NCBI GenBank assembly: GCA_964036195.1
Contig: OZ038450.1
Coordinates: 28,088,794 to 28,152,793, forward strand
DNA length: 64,000 nt
Direction of reading: 5' to 3'
Source: Sphaerolaimus hirsutus
Taxonomy: Eukaryota; Nematoda; Chromadorea; Monhysterida; Sphaerolaimidae
Part shown: piece by piece, positions 46,701 to 56,261 of the stretch
How the letters are laid out: every line of letters begins with the position of its first letter
How positions within the stretch are numbered: position 1 is the stretch's first letter
The notes under the pieces: generated by a model
The model's database searches: none
Seen by the model: only the letters and a program-made list of their open reading frames with translations
What the model was told of the DNA's origin: nothing
Translations under genes and position numbers: made by a program

Positions 46701-48336
46701 ATCCCGATCCCGGAAAAAATAGTGAAAATTATAAAAAGTGAAAAAATGACATTTTTGCATGCAAAAATGTGAACGCAAACCCCCAGCGTCCATTTTATGT
46801 CACTTTTCTGGCATCCAACAGTGTTTTGAGACCTTTATGAACAACTGTGAATGCCAGAACAGTGACAAAAATCTATATCCCTAGACCCCAATCCCGATCC
46901 CGAAAAAATGCCAATCCCGATCCCGATCCCGTGACCCCAATCCCGGCCAATCCCGATCCCGATCCCGATCCCGAAATCTCAAAATACCAATCCCGATCCC
47001 GATCCCGAAACCCCAATCCCGATCCCGATCCCGAAATCTCGAAAAGTGAATCCCGATCCCGATCCCGATCCCGAAAAGTCAATCCCGTTTGAACCCTACT
47101 TCAACCTACCTCAACCTACAACAGGCAAAAGCGGAGGCTCAATCGCGTGCCGAGGCGGCCCGCATCGAAGGTGAAGCCGCAGTTGAACAAGCGAAATTGA
47201 AAGCTGAGGCTGGAAAGATTGAGACTGATGCCGAGTTGGATCGATTGAGTAGGGTGAGTTTGGAGGTTTAGGTTAAGGTTGCATTTTGGAGGTTGGTACT
47301 TTTGGGTGGGTGGATGTGAGCCAATTTTATCAACTTATTGTTGTCAACTCCATAGAAACTCATCAGAAAATTGTACCGGAAATGTATCATGTTCCCCTGT
47401 AGGTAGTGGTTTGCTTGTGCCAGTCCCTCCCGCGCCCTGTTAAATGTCAGATGTCATGTAAAATGTCATACAAATTCGTTAATTCTCATGCAAAGTGTCA
47501 AAATTTCAGTAATAATATATCTTCAATTTTTGTTGTATGGACACTTGACATGACTATTAAAACTTGACTTTACATATTACAGGGCTCAGGACTGGCACCT
47601 GGGCTTCCCAAGGTGTTTGTCACAAAAAAAATGAAAAAATAAAAAACCCTCGCAGGCGAGAGAATCTGAACTGCGGTATCAATCTGAACGTGACTCCATG
47701 GAAGTGAAAAAGCGCAGCGAATTGGCTCAAATTGAAACGGAGAAATTCCGCTCCACAGTCTCCGTTTTGGGCGCGGATACAATCAAAGCGATCGCGTCTT
47801 CTGGAACTGATAATGAGGTCCGTTTTTTTGTTTTTTTTTGTAAATATTTTTTGATTTTTTATGATTTGGAGGGTTGTGGTAAATTAGTGATGATTATGGG
47901 CCTCCAGGAATTGGGGACAGAAGGATTTATTTTCTCATGTTTTGCTTTGAACAATCTTAAGACAAATTGTGACATTTCGAAGGAGGTTAATGATATTTGA
48001 CATTAGGGACATTTTTTAAATAGCACTGGCAGGTGGCAATTCTAAATAAATTGTAAATGTATTGTTTCCAGAATCCTCCGGAGAGTATTTTTAAATTATC
48101 CAACATTCAAATGCATAAATAAATTCCAGCACCATATTTTCCCACTATCATTTTAAATCCCCCAAAATTTCCAGCTCAAAATGCTGCAAGCGCTTGGGCT
48201 GAAAACCGCTCTAATCACCGACGGAAAATCTCCGATAAATCTTTTATCGACTGCGCACGGATTAATCGGGCACATGGGGGAACGCAATAAAAAAACTATT
48301 GGGGATGTTGACATTGATGATGAAAGCAGCCAGTAA
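34755..48336 (+). CDS. MVP: Major vault protein
   Basis: MVP forms the shell of the cytoplasmic vault ribonucleoprotein particle. Sixteen exons: 34755-34865, 34941-34996, 35276-35390, 36006-36210, 36703-36929, 37461-37697, 38001-38132, 38565-38753, 39057-39209, 41715-41833, 42177-42498, 43627-43856, 45566-45707, 47125-47253, 47656-47817, 48175-48336 (TAA). All phases match; the sum is 2691 nt, or 896 residues, against 893 in human. Exons 1-9 encode the N-terminal MVP repeats ('HVLDLNS', '[13 protein letters not shown]', repeated 'GEEWLV', '[18 protein letters not shown]'). Exons 10-12 give the shoulder domain ('[12 protein letters not shown]', '[16 protein letters not shown]', 'NWHFDC', '[22 protein letters not shown]', '[20 protein letters not shown]'). 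Exons 13-15 give the Glu/Ala/Lys cap helix. Exon 16 encodes the cap ring ('[24 protein letters not shown]') and a short acidic tail ([11 protein letters not shown]) unlike the vertebrate one. The start Met is followed by 20 non-conserved residues before '[14 protein letters not shown]'. The introns are full of MITEs. Confidence 0.97.
39210..39317 (+). other. Possible alternative terminal exon of MVP
   Basis: If the GTGCGT donor after exon 9 (39210) is not used, the frame stays open for 35 more codons. The tail is basic and Ser/Arg-rich ([14 protein letters not shown]…[12 protein letters not shown]) and ends at TGA 39315-39317. AATAAA follows at 39420-39425 and again at 39452-39457. A transcript ending here would encode about 510 residues: all MVP repeats, without shoulder or cap. 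Confidence 0.35.
39704..40150 (+). pseudogene. Arg/Ser-rich coding relic split by a MITE, inside MVP intron 9
   Basis: Up to 39843 one frame reads [20 protein letters not shown] then [15 protein letters not shown]. After an inserted repeat (about 39848-40033, ends GTGCCAATTCCCCAATTGG and CTAGTGAAATTGGCCCC) another frame reads [20 protein letters not shown]. Together they resemble an RS domain of an SR-type splicing factor interrupted by the insertion. No RRM or start was found. It could be a retro-fragment or a nested exon; it is not shown to be expressed. Confidence 0.4.
40291..40531. repeat. GCCAGTTCCGCAA inverted-terminal MITE
   Basis: Left GGCAGTTCCGCAAATTGAGAAG and right CTTCTCAATTTGCGGAACTGGCC are inverses. 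The interior is made of GAAGTGAAATGGCAA-type words, as in 2289-2448. It lies in MVP intron 9. Confidence 0.75.
40798..41110. mobile_element. CAGAGTTG hAT-like MITE nested in a TTTACGGCC repeat
   Basis: Starts CAGAGTTGTTTAAAGTGC and ends TACAACTATG; flanks CATTACGG/CCTTACAG agree in 6 of 8. The surrounding 40730-41155 is an inverted array of GGCCGTAAAGTAAAC and GTTTACTTTACGGCC. It lies in MVP intron 9. Confidence 0.65.
41478..41660. repeat. Inverted repeat with GTCAACTCAGATTTCGG ends
   Basis: ATGTCAACTCAGATTTCGGC…ACGTGTCGC at the left and GCGACACGTGAAGCCG…GAGTTGACA at the right are inverted over about 33 bp. It sits directly upstream of MVP exon 10. Confidence 0.7.
42941..43567. repeat. ~620-bp fold-back element, copy 1
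   Basis: Arms of about 260 bp run inward from GGCCAGATTTAATACTCCC and its inverse. They include CCTACAGATTTGTAGGGTAG, GGGCGTACGCCC and GCACATGCACCGAGAGCAAG. The ~110-bp centre (CGTGCATGCATTTC…CAGACAGTGAACAC) is single-copy within the element. A plus-strand frame of 62 codons (43086-43274) crosses arm and centre. It is inserted in a TACCGTATT-type element (remnants at 42870-42940 and 43568-43590) in MVP intron 11. Confidence 0.85.
44172..45432. repeat. 1.26-kb element with TTTTAAACTGGTGGA termini
   Basis: The left ATTTTAAACTGGTGGAAAAT…AAATGAGAAA is matched by the inverse TTTCTCATTTAAATCATCC…ACCAGTTTAAAAC at about 45398-45432. The interior has weak internal inverted blocks (GGGTGCCCCC / GGGGGTGCCA) and short open frames that I cannot assign. 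It occupies most of MVP intron 12. Confidence 0.65.
45753..45952. mobile_element. TAGGGTTCAAACGG element with GGGATC repeats, copy 3
   Basis: TAGGGTTCAAACGGGATTGAC…GATCCCGTTTGAACCCTA with the exact 8-bp duplication GTTGTGCC on both sides. It is a short version made mostly of GGGATCGGGATTG repeats, in MVP intron 13. Confidence 0.88.
45963..46203. repeat. ACACACTAGTTTTCACCGTGAC inverted-terminal MITE
   Basis: The left ACACACACCAGTTTTCACCG and right CGGTGAAAACTAGTGTGTGT are inverted. Another left end of the same family (CTACACACACTAGTTTTCAC) is cut off by the window end at 63963-64000. It lies in MVP intron 13. Confidence 0.75.
46543..47098. mobile_element. TAGGGTTCAAACGG element with GGGATC repeats, copy 4
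   Basis: TAGGCTTCAAACGGGATCCC…CAATCCCGTTTGAACCCTA, flanked by the exact 8-bp duplication CTTCAACC. Long (GATCCC)n arrays lie at both ends, and the core is shared with 25075-25487. Its right end is only about 26 bp upstream of MVP exon 14. Confidence 0.9.
47405..47606. repeat. CCCTGTAAA-type MITE in MVP intron 14
   Basis: Left GTGCCAGTCCCTCCCGCGCCCTGTTAAATGTC and right TTACAGGGCTCAGGACTGGCAC are imperfect inverses. The interior has ATGTCATGTAAAATGTCA words. The same family occurs at 48545-48690 and 57311-57510, with fragments near 33340-33412 and 54490-54610. Confidence 0.65.
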
Positions 48337-48349
48337 TGTGTGATCAAAA

Positions 48350-48535
48350 TATAGGCGACGGACATCACACTTTGCATGGAAACCTACCATCACTCATCTG
48401 AATAATGAACCAAAATTATACAGTTTTTTCATCGTAATATTTCGTTTTTACTACGGAAAAATTAATTACAAAATTTATCACAAGATTTATTCATTAAATT
48501 ATGGGAGAATGCTGTGCAAAGTATGCGCTCCACCC
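48350..48535. repeat. TATACTCGGCGGACA repeat in the MVP 3' flank
   Basis: ATAGGCGACGGACATCACACTT then GCATGGAAACCTACC and …TTTATCACAAGATTTATTC… This is the same unit as 12910-13090. It starts 14 nt after the MVP stop, so the MVP 3' UTR is probably made of it. Confidence 0.7.
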
Positions 48536-48544
48536 ATTTGTTTT

Positions 48545-48690
48545 TACACCAAGTGCCAATCCCAGGACCTGTAATATGCCCTGTAAAATGGCAACTGTAA
48601 TGCAACGTTTGCCATTTTCCAAGGCATTTTACATGATTTTTGACACTTTGCAATTCAGTTGACATTTCACAGAGCATTTTACAGGGTCTG
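48545..48690. repeat. CCCTGTAAA-type MITE downstream of MVP
   Basis: AGTGCCAATCCCAGGACCTG at the left and CAGGGTCTGGGACTGATTTT at the right are imperfect inverses. The interior has TGTAAAATGGCA and CATTTTACA words. A possible MVP poly(A) signal AATAAA lies at 48744-48749. Confidence 0.65.
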
Positions 48691-49432
48691 GGACTGATTT
48701 TGCAGTGTTATGACCTTCTATTGCAGGTCACAACATTACTAAAAATAAAAAATGCGGTATTTTAGTTTCTTCAATTGATTACTAAAGAGGTAATTTTTGG
48801 GAGTTTTTTTCTAGTTTCCAAAAAGTGGAATTTGTATAGTATTTCGCTTTCTTTGTTAGGCATGTGAATGTAGACGTTTTTGGCGACTTTCCCACGTTTT
48901 AGATTCTGTGGTTTTTGATCTGTGTTACTTTGCCATGGTTTTATTTGTTCCCTGCTTGTCTGTGATGTCATAAATTTTAATACTCACAAAAATAGCTTTG
49001 CTCTAAGTTCTGCAGCTTTTGTTTTAGTTATTTTTCTGTTGCACATTGCTTATTGAACGCATTCCCATTTTTAAATTTGTGTTCTAAATTAGAAATGTGA
49101 TTTAATTTGTGTGTAATAAATATTCACGAGGGTGGAGTTGTAAACACGCTTCGCGCGTGTAAAAAACATTTGCATTTGTTAACCCGCATTATTGTTATCA
49201 TATTGTTCAGTTTTTACATTGAATAAAGGTCAAGTCGCGATTGATCCACTTTAAATCGTCAAAAGTATAATATTTCTAAAAAATTAATAATTAAAAGTAA
49301 TTTTATGGCATCCTCGTTCTACTGTTTTCAAGCAAAAATGTGAGAATGATTTACTTAAAATACGTGATAGACCACGGTGAGAAAAAGTGCCAAAGCTTTT
49401 GCCTTCAGCGCTGTAGCGCTTTCTGCTTTGGC

Positions 49433-49647
49433 TAGGGTGTCAGCAAATTTTTTTACGGAAAACGAAAAAATTTTGCACCTGCCGGAAACGGAAAAAAATT
49501 TGCCTGCGGAAAACGGAAACGGTAAGAATTTTGCCTGCGGAAACGGAAATTTTTTTGCACTTGCCGGAAAACGGAGACGGAATTTTTTTGCACTTGCCGG
49601 AAAACGGAAAAAAATTTGCCTGCGGAAAACGGAAATTTGACACCCTA
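49433..49647. mobile_element. TAGGGTGTC hAT-like MITE with GGAAAACGG repeats, copy 2
   Basis: TAGGGTGTCAGC…TTTGACACCCTA with the exact 8-bp duplication GCTTTGGC on both sides. The interior alternates CTGCGGAAAACGGAAA and TTTTTGCACTTGCCGG. It is inserted inside a GCGCC/AGAAAAAGTGCC element whose remnants flank it. Confidence 0.88.
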
Positions 49648-49909
49648 GCTTTGGCTCTATTTCTGAGCTTCCATAGGCGCGGTATGGTGCCAAGCGTCAT
49701 TGAAAAAATTTCGCCATGGAAAAAGCGTCATGGCGCCTACTTTGTGGCGCTGGCAATTGAGGCATCTAGTTCCAAATGTCGGTAAAGTCCAAAGTGTAAA
49801 AAAATGAGTTAAGTGCGGATCTGTGATAAGTGCACTTATTTCTTCATGATAGCAAAAGAATTTTTTCAATATCTTATACCGTTCCCGAGATATATATATA
49901 TGCCGATTT

Positions 49910-50440
49910 TTAGAAAAAAAACAAAAAAATCATCCGAAACAGGGTATCTTCACCCTCAAATTGGAAAAAATTCACTCGAAACAGGGTATCTCCACCAACG
50001 GAAAAAATCATCCGAATTACGGTATAGATTTGAAGCAAACAGTCCAAATTCCCATACAAAACAGAGAAAATCATCCGAATTACGGTATAGAATTCCAAAC
50101 CAGTTTTTGAAAAAAATCATCCGAAACAGGGTATCTCCAAAAAAATCTTTGTCGGTAACAGGGTATCTCCAAAAAGTCTTTGTCCGAAACAGGGTATCTC
50201 CACTGCTCTCAGGTAAGAAATTTGCTCTCAAGTGGGGCAATGGGCCAGCAGAACGGCAGCACAACCGGCATAGGGGATTTTCTGGGTGGCATTTTGGGGG
50301 GGGGGGGGGTCCGCCAAAATGCTACCCAGAAAATCCCCTATGACAACCGGGCCTGTTGATCCCATGGACTAAGTGGAGATACCCTGTTTCGAGTGATTTT
50401 TTTGAAAAAAATCACTCGAAACAGGGTATCTCCACTGAAT
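49910..50440. repeat. Interspersed CCGAAACAGGGTATCTCCA array with a hairpin
   Basis: About ten copies of ATC(A/C)(T/C)CCGAAACAGGGTATCTCCA or the variant CCGAATTACGGTATAG are spaced 25-60 bp apart. A strong hairpin lies at about 50268-50345 (CATAGGGGATTTTCTGGGT … ACCCAGAAAATCCCCTATG), with G-runs in its loop. Unit spacing is irregular, so it is not a CRISPR. Confidence 0.7.
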
Positions 50441-50770
50441 CTGCTGACCTGCTATCAATCAAATCATCATAACTCTAGCTATATACACCGGCCGCAGGGT
50501 TTAAAATATGGAAAATGTAGACAATTCCATAAGCTTTTCAAAAAGTCTTGGGCAAGACTTGTCACTTTAAAGTTGCCCGCTCGGGCCAACTTTGAATTTT
50601 CAAATGCAATTTTGGAAAAACCTAATATGATGGAGTTACCGACATTCGGAACTAGATGCCTCAATTGGCATGGCTTATTTACATCGTCAGGCTATGGACG
50701 GCAATTACCGCGGCTGTTTCTTGTTATTTCCGACAAAAAGCACCATTGTTCTCTGGCGTTGTGCGCCATG

Positions 50771-50970
50771 NNNNNNNNNNNNNNNNNNNNNNNNNNNNNN
50801 NNNNNNNNNNNNNNNNNNNNNNNNNNNNNNNNNNNNNNNNNNNNNNNNNNNNNNNNNNNNNNNNNNNNNNNNNNNNNNNNNNNNNNNNNNNNNNNNNNNN
50901 NNNNNNNNNNNNNNNNNNNNNNNNNNNNNNNNNNNNNNNNNNNNNNNNNNNNNNNNNNNNNNNNNNNNNN
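50771..50970. other. Assembly gap of 200 N
   Basis: Exactly 200 N. The ~100 bp before the gap (…GCTATGGACGGCAATTACCG…GTGCGCCATG) and the stretch at 51049-51128 are near-identical, so the gap sits inside a tandem duplication and its true length is unknown. Confidence 0.95.
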
Positions 50971-51157
50971 AAAATTTCGCCATAGAAAAAGCGCCATGGC
51001 GCCTACTTTTTGGCGCTGGCAATTGGCATGGCTTTTTTACATCGCCAGGCTATGGACGGAAATTACCGCGGCTGTTTCTTGTTATTTCCGACAAAAAGCA
51101 CCATTGTTCTCTGCCGTTGTGCGCCATGACGCTAGTTTGAACTTCTAACAATGCGAC

Positions 51158-51585
51158 TACCGTATTTCCTCGAAATACCCCCCCCCGCTCGAAATACCCC
51201 CGCCCCCCCTCGTTTGACCCCCCCCCCCCTCTCGAGACCACTATGAAACAATCACCCCCCCCTCGAAATACCCCCCCAGATTGAGTGTAAAGAGAATGTA
51301 CATGACAAATACTGCAGTATGTGTTCTGCGTAGTGCAAAACACACGTTAAAACAGTGTCGGAATCACGTTAGAACAATGTTTATACCATCTACGTACTAA
51401 TACTAGTCTACAGGAGTCAGTTATTGATGCACTTTTCTACCCCAGCGTACATCACAAATTTACGATTTTGTACTAGGATTTCAAAAAATTTCTTGCGAAA
51501 TAATACCCCCCTCGAAATACCCCCCCCCCTCTCGGGAGCACTATGAAACAATCACCCCCCGGGGGGTATTTCGAGGAAATACGGT
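51158..51585. repeat. TACCGTATT C-rich element, copy 3
   Basis: TACCGTATTTCCTCGAAATACCC … GGTATTTCGAGGAAATACGGTA. The interior has CCCCCTCGAAATA runs and a unique AT-rich core different from the copies at 905 and 2806. Confidence 0.75.
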
Positions 51586-51670
51586 ACCCTATTTCTTACA
51601 ATAGAACAGCACCTCCAATAGAGCGGGATGTTTTGGCACATTTTTGCACTCACGAAAACAATACAACGGC

Positions 51671-52767
51671 TGTGTAACATTATCGTAAAATGTAAAACCT
51701 TTAATATTTAAGTCGACGTTCTTATGTTCGCTTTTATATTTTGTTAATTCAATTTATCAAGATTCCATTTTAATTTACATTCCATTTTTTAACATCTTCA
51801 CATTCATCATTTAATATCTCAAGCGACGTTGTTTACAACGTGCGCTTTACATCGCTCACATATTTAGATCTTAGTCATTGCTCACATTCTGCCACATTTC
51901 CTTGACAAGCAGCACGCAAATACGCCGTCATGTTTATGTTAAGCGGCGGGCTCGCCCCCAAGCGGGGGGCCGGGCCCGCGCGCCATTTCAAATGCTGTCT
52001 GGCTTGTCTCACATTTTCACTATCTTGCCAGTTTAGCTCGCTTTTCATCGGAGAAGCGAGCGGGCAAGGATTGAACTTTCACAATTGGAAATGTTGGGTA
52101 AAAATCGGAGATTAGAGCCGACCGATTGGCGCCAAGTCAATCGCCAACGGTCTGGCCCTTAAAAGCCGATCTCACAGCTAAAATCGGCAGTGTTTGCAAC
52201 CTCGTCAACTTCACACGAATCTCTTCCTAGGATCTAAATAAGCGCCGTTGTCACTTTATTAAGTCGCTTGTTTTTGGTGCTAAGTTTAACCCTTGGTGCT
52301 TTAAGTCACCTCAGTGCTTTATTCACACCTGCGCTGTTTGAGGTGCTTTGTTCACAACCGCGCCACTTAATTGTTGCCTTTTGTCGTAATTAAGTGCCTT
52401 CTTTAAATTACCTTATTTCTCCGGTAATTAGAGCTTCTTTTACGTTTCATTTAAGTAATTAATTTAGCTGTAAATTAATTCCTTTATTTACGTATATTTT
52501 ATATAATTTATTTACACTTATTTCTTTGTATTTAATTGTCTAAATAAAAACGTTCGTCAAAACCTTTTGTAAACAATCTAAATTTGCTTCACACTAACTC
52601 ACGTCAATTCACTTCAACTCAACTAATCACATTTGATAAAATAACGGAACGTCAACTAAGAGACGACGCTTCACGTCAACTTTCATACGTCCACATTTGT
52701 CCTCTTCCTCGGTTAGGAATAGGAGCTCGTTCACAAGTCACTTCAACAAGTTCCGTATTATTTTACA
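51671..52767. mobile_element. Probable solo LTR
   Basis: Begins TGTGTAACATTATCG, ends TATTATTTTACA, and is flanked by the 5-bp duplication ACGGC (51666-51670 and 52768-52772). The interior is a non-coding 1.1 kb with an AATAAA near 52543, a GC-rich patch near 51945-51980, and no gag/pol-like frame. It splits a repeat whose two halves both carry AACGGCACCTCCAATAGA-type words. The LTR reading rests on TG…CA ends plus the duplication. Confidence 0.6.
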
Positions 52768-52772
52768 ACGGC

Positions 52773-55700
52773 AGCCTCCAATTGAACGGCACCTCCAATA
52801 GAACGGCAGGTAGAAATTATGTTGGGGCATGCCAAAACACAAAAATAAGTCAAAAAGCAATACGTCAAAAATGGATGATGAGAACATTCAAAGCATGCAA
52901 ATAGGTGTTAAATTTCAAATTGATGCACTGATGTTACAATATTGCTGAAGCTTCATTAAAAATAAGGCCCCAAATGTTGATATGTTCATTCGATTATGGT
53001 AGGATTCTGCACACGCTTCGCGCTCCGCCGAATATCGGCACAAATTTTTACACTCAGTCATCACTAACAAAGTCGTGTTAGCGAAATGATCTCTTTCAGC
53101 CAATGGAAATAAAAATGAAAATGCGTAATGAACTTATAAAATCATCAGTCGGCAAAAAAATTTAACGACGGGCTGCATTTTTATTCAATACAATGAAATA
53201 AAAATTACAGAGCACATTGAAATGTCACAATAACAAAGGTTTTTTAGATTTTTTTTATAGAATTCAATAAAGATTTACCGTTTCCCCGGTCTATCCAAGT
53301 CCCAGTTCCATGTAGCGTTCAGAAAATATCAATATTTATTCAGCTAACCTTAAAATGGATCAACTGGACTGTCGAATTCACTGTTTTATAAAAAAAATTA
53401 TAATCATGGTTGGTGCTTTTTGGCGCCATTTAAATGATGGCGCCAGGCGCCAATAGCGCCACCAAAAAATAGCGCCAAGCGCCAAAAGCGCCATGGCGCT
53501 TCTTCATTTGGCGCTATCGCCTTGACGCTTCTCCTAATACAATACGGTATTCAGGCTTTATGAAAAGGGTGACGCCAACACGCATGCTGTGTACAGAAAA
53601 CATAAAGTAAACTCATGAGTAAATGTGAGTAAACGTACTTTTACAACTAGAAAACGTAAACGTGATTATTTTTGAGAAATGTCACTCCAATTTTCGCCAA
53701 AAATCACTAAATTTCGTAACTTTTTGCCCATTTTAAGCAATTTTTGAAAATTTATCTGCTTATATTCCCGTATTTTTAGCATATTCTCCCCCTTTTTCCA
53801 TTCCACACCTTGTATAAAATATATAAAAACATATATATCGGAAATACGTTTTCTGTACTCGAGTACTTTCAAAAAGTATACGTAAAAGCAAGTACAGGAA
53901 CTTTTTTGGCGGAAACGTAAACGTATTTACTCTGTACTCGAGTATAAGTATTTACCGAGTAAAAGTAAATAGGTTCTAACAACTATGCGCATGTGCACTG
54001 GTTTGGCACTTGCCAATGATGGCAAAAACACAGAAATTGATCACAGAAACTCATTGAGTTTCTGTGTTTTTGTTTTACACAGAAACACGGAAACTCAAAA
54101 TTTTTGAAAAACTCAAAACTCAAATGAGTTTTTTATTGGAGAACACGGAAACACAGAAACACGGAAACACAGGAAAGTTTTTTTGAGTTTTTTAATTGGA
54201 TTTGAGGAATACTGTGCTGTGTTTAATAAGAAATGTGCACAAGTGCATATCAACAGATAACAAATTTTCCAAATTTTATAAAAAGTAACAAAATTCAACC
54301 AAGTAACAAAATGGAACCTGGTCATTATGATAATGCTGGGAATTGTGATTGACACTGACTGATTGACAAAGACACTTGCTCCCTCCAGCTCACCCCAAAG
54401 TTGAGGGCTCAACCCAAAGCTGCCAAAAGAATAAGCTGGTCACTTGTAAGGTATTATTTACAACTGTAATGGGTCAAAAGATGAGTTAGTCAAGTGAAAC
54501 CAGTAAAGTAAAATGTCATCAAAAATGCCAAATGTGAAAACTTTGATTTTACAGTTTGCATGACTGTTTACATTTTTCAGCACATCTTACAGGGTCCCTG
54601 GACACCCATAAACAAATTTGTAGTGAGAAAACCACTGTATTTGGGTAAAAACTCACATTTTTTTAAAAAACTTGAGTTTTTATGAAAAAACTCAAATTTT
54701 TATGAAAAAACTTGAGTTTTTACAAAAAACACAGAAATAAAAACAGAGTTACTCAAGTTTTTTTCATGGAAAAAACTCAAAACACAGGTATTCATTTTTG
54801 AAAAACTCAAAACACAGAAAGTGTTTTTTTCTGGAGAACTTACCCATTGTTGGCACTTGCATATCTTGTAACGATGGCAGACTGAATCCGTTTTTTTACA
54901 TCCTCATCCAATGTAGTTTACAGATATCTTTACTCATTTTAGTATACTCAAATGCGTTCAAAGCTGATTTATATGCACAATGAGTTTCCTTCTGTTAGTA
55001 AACTAGTGTGTGCAGCGCCATTGCATCCAATGACTGCCGACAAATTGATTTTAGGGCATCACCGCAAAATTGATTTGACGCCGGACCATTTTTCATCGAA
55101 CGTTTTTCATTTAAATTCGAGAATCACATCTCGCACATGATAAATTTTTGCAAAATATTGATAATCAAACATGAATTTTTAATTAAAAACTTGAAAAAAT
55201 GAAAAAAACTAATTTTTCGGTGTCGTTGAATTTGTCGCATCACCTTCTATTGATCGTTATGGTGTAAATCCGGCTTTATGGAAACTTGATCAGCTTTACA
55301 ATTGTAATTTGATATGATGATGCGATTTTTAATGTAATTTTTACTGCAGCGAATAAAGCGCAGCGCACGCACCTGTACTATAAATCATTAGTGTCTAAGT
55401 AGTAAAATACTATAAATCACGTACGATGTCAAACAAAAATTCAAAAATTCGACAATGTTTTCGAATTTTCAGATTTTTTTGGACTTTTCGGATTTTTATT
55501 TCGCCCTTAGAAAAACACTTAAAAATCTATTTATTAATGTAACATTCGAAAATTCGAAAACTTTTTCAAACATTAAATTTTTTTTGCATTTTGGTTCAAG
55601 ATGCACACAAAATTACAAGAAAAAAAGTTTCAAAGAAACAATTTGCATCGGTCTATTTGAACTTTGAAGTAGCATAACAAAAAATGTGCAAATGTTGCTG

Positions 55701-56160
55701 TGGTAACCGTTCAGAAAGCCTGAAAACTTAAATATGACTTCAATATTCAGGAGAACAATTCGAAAATGCAATAACTTAGTGGAAAAATTCGAAAAGTAAG
55801 CAAAACGATTTGCAAACTCGAAAATAATTTCCGGAAAAAATTCGTAGTTCGAAAAGGTGTTTTCGAAAAACACTTAAAAATTTAAATTCGAGAAGGTCTA
55901 CCGAATCTGCGGAACTATTCAAGCAAATACGGTAACCGTGTTATAACCAAAAAATAATAAAATTTTGAATGACATTTTGAATTTTACAAAATAGTTATTC
56001 TAATACATGTGCCAGCAGTTTGAAATTATATAAAATCATTATATTTATTTTTCCATGAATTTGAAAGCTTTCAACCACCAGTGTCATTCAAATTCACAAA
56101 GCCATGTGTAAAGCGAAAAAGCATAACCATAAAATTCCATCGCTGGCTCGCTCACATTTT
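52773..56160. other. Gene-free repeat tract
   Basis: In order: a TATACTCGGCGG-type remnant (52950-53060), a GCGCC cluster (53410-53535), a CAGAGTTG-type element (about 53585-53988), an ACACAGAAACTC/AAAAACTTGAGTTTTT-rich region (54000-54835), a unit at 55130-55400 that recurs inverted at 61745-61960, and a TACCGTATT right end at 55930. No exon is supported. Confidence 0.5.
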
Positions 56161-56165
56161 CAGGG

Positions 56166-56172
56166 TATAAAA
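56166..56172 (+). promoter_or_regulatory. TATA box of the secreted Cys-rich protein gene
   Basis: TATAAAA, 96 nt upstream of the ATG at 56262. A TCAATC or TCAGTAC initiator-like word follows 27-40 nt later. This gives a conventional core promoter with a short 5' UTR. Confidence 0.6.
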
Positions 56173-56261
56173 TGGCGCCACTCGTAGCAAAATCGCATTC
56201 AATCTACAAATCAGTACACTTTCACAAAGCAGAGATACAAAGCCAACACAACGCGGAAAGC

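Noticed and set aside
46560..47090. Long open frames of Pro-Asp or Gly-Ser-Arg-Asp-Arg repeats
   Set aside because: They are translations of the (GATCCC)n array on either strand and have no independent coding evidence.
45743..47108. 12-bp target duplications around the GGGATC elements
   Set aside because: If the elements are taken to start TAGGG and end CCCTA, the duplications become exactly 8 bp (GTTGTGCC, CTTCAACC). The extra TA was part of the element or chance, so no unusual transposition chemistry is needed.
49910..50220. CRISPR-like regularly spaced repeats
   Set aside because: The spacing is irregular, the repeats vary, no cas genes exist and the genome is eukaryotic.
50393..51148. 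251-codon open frame
   Set aside because: It spans the 200-N gap and is mostly undefined sequence.
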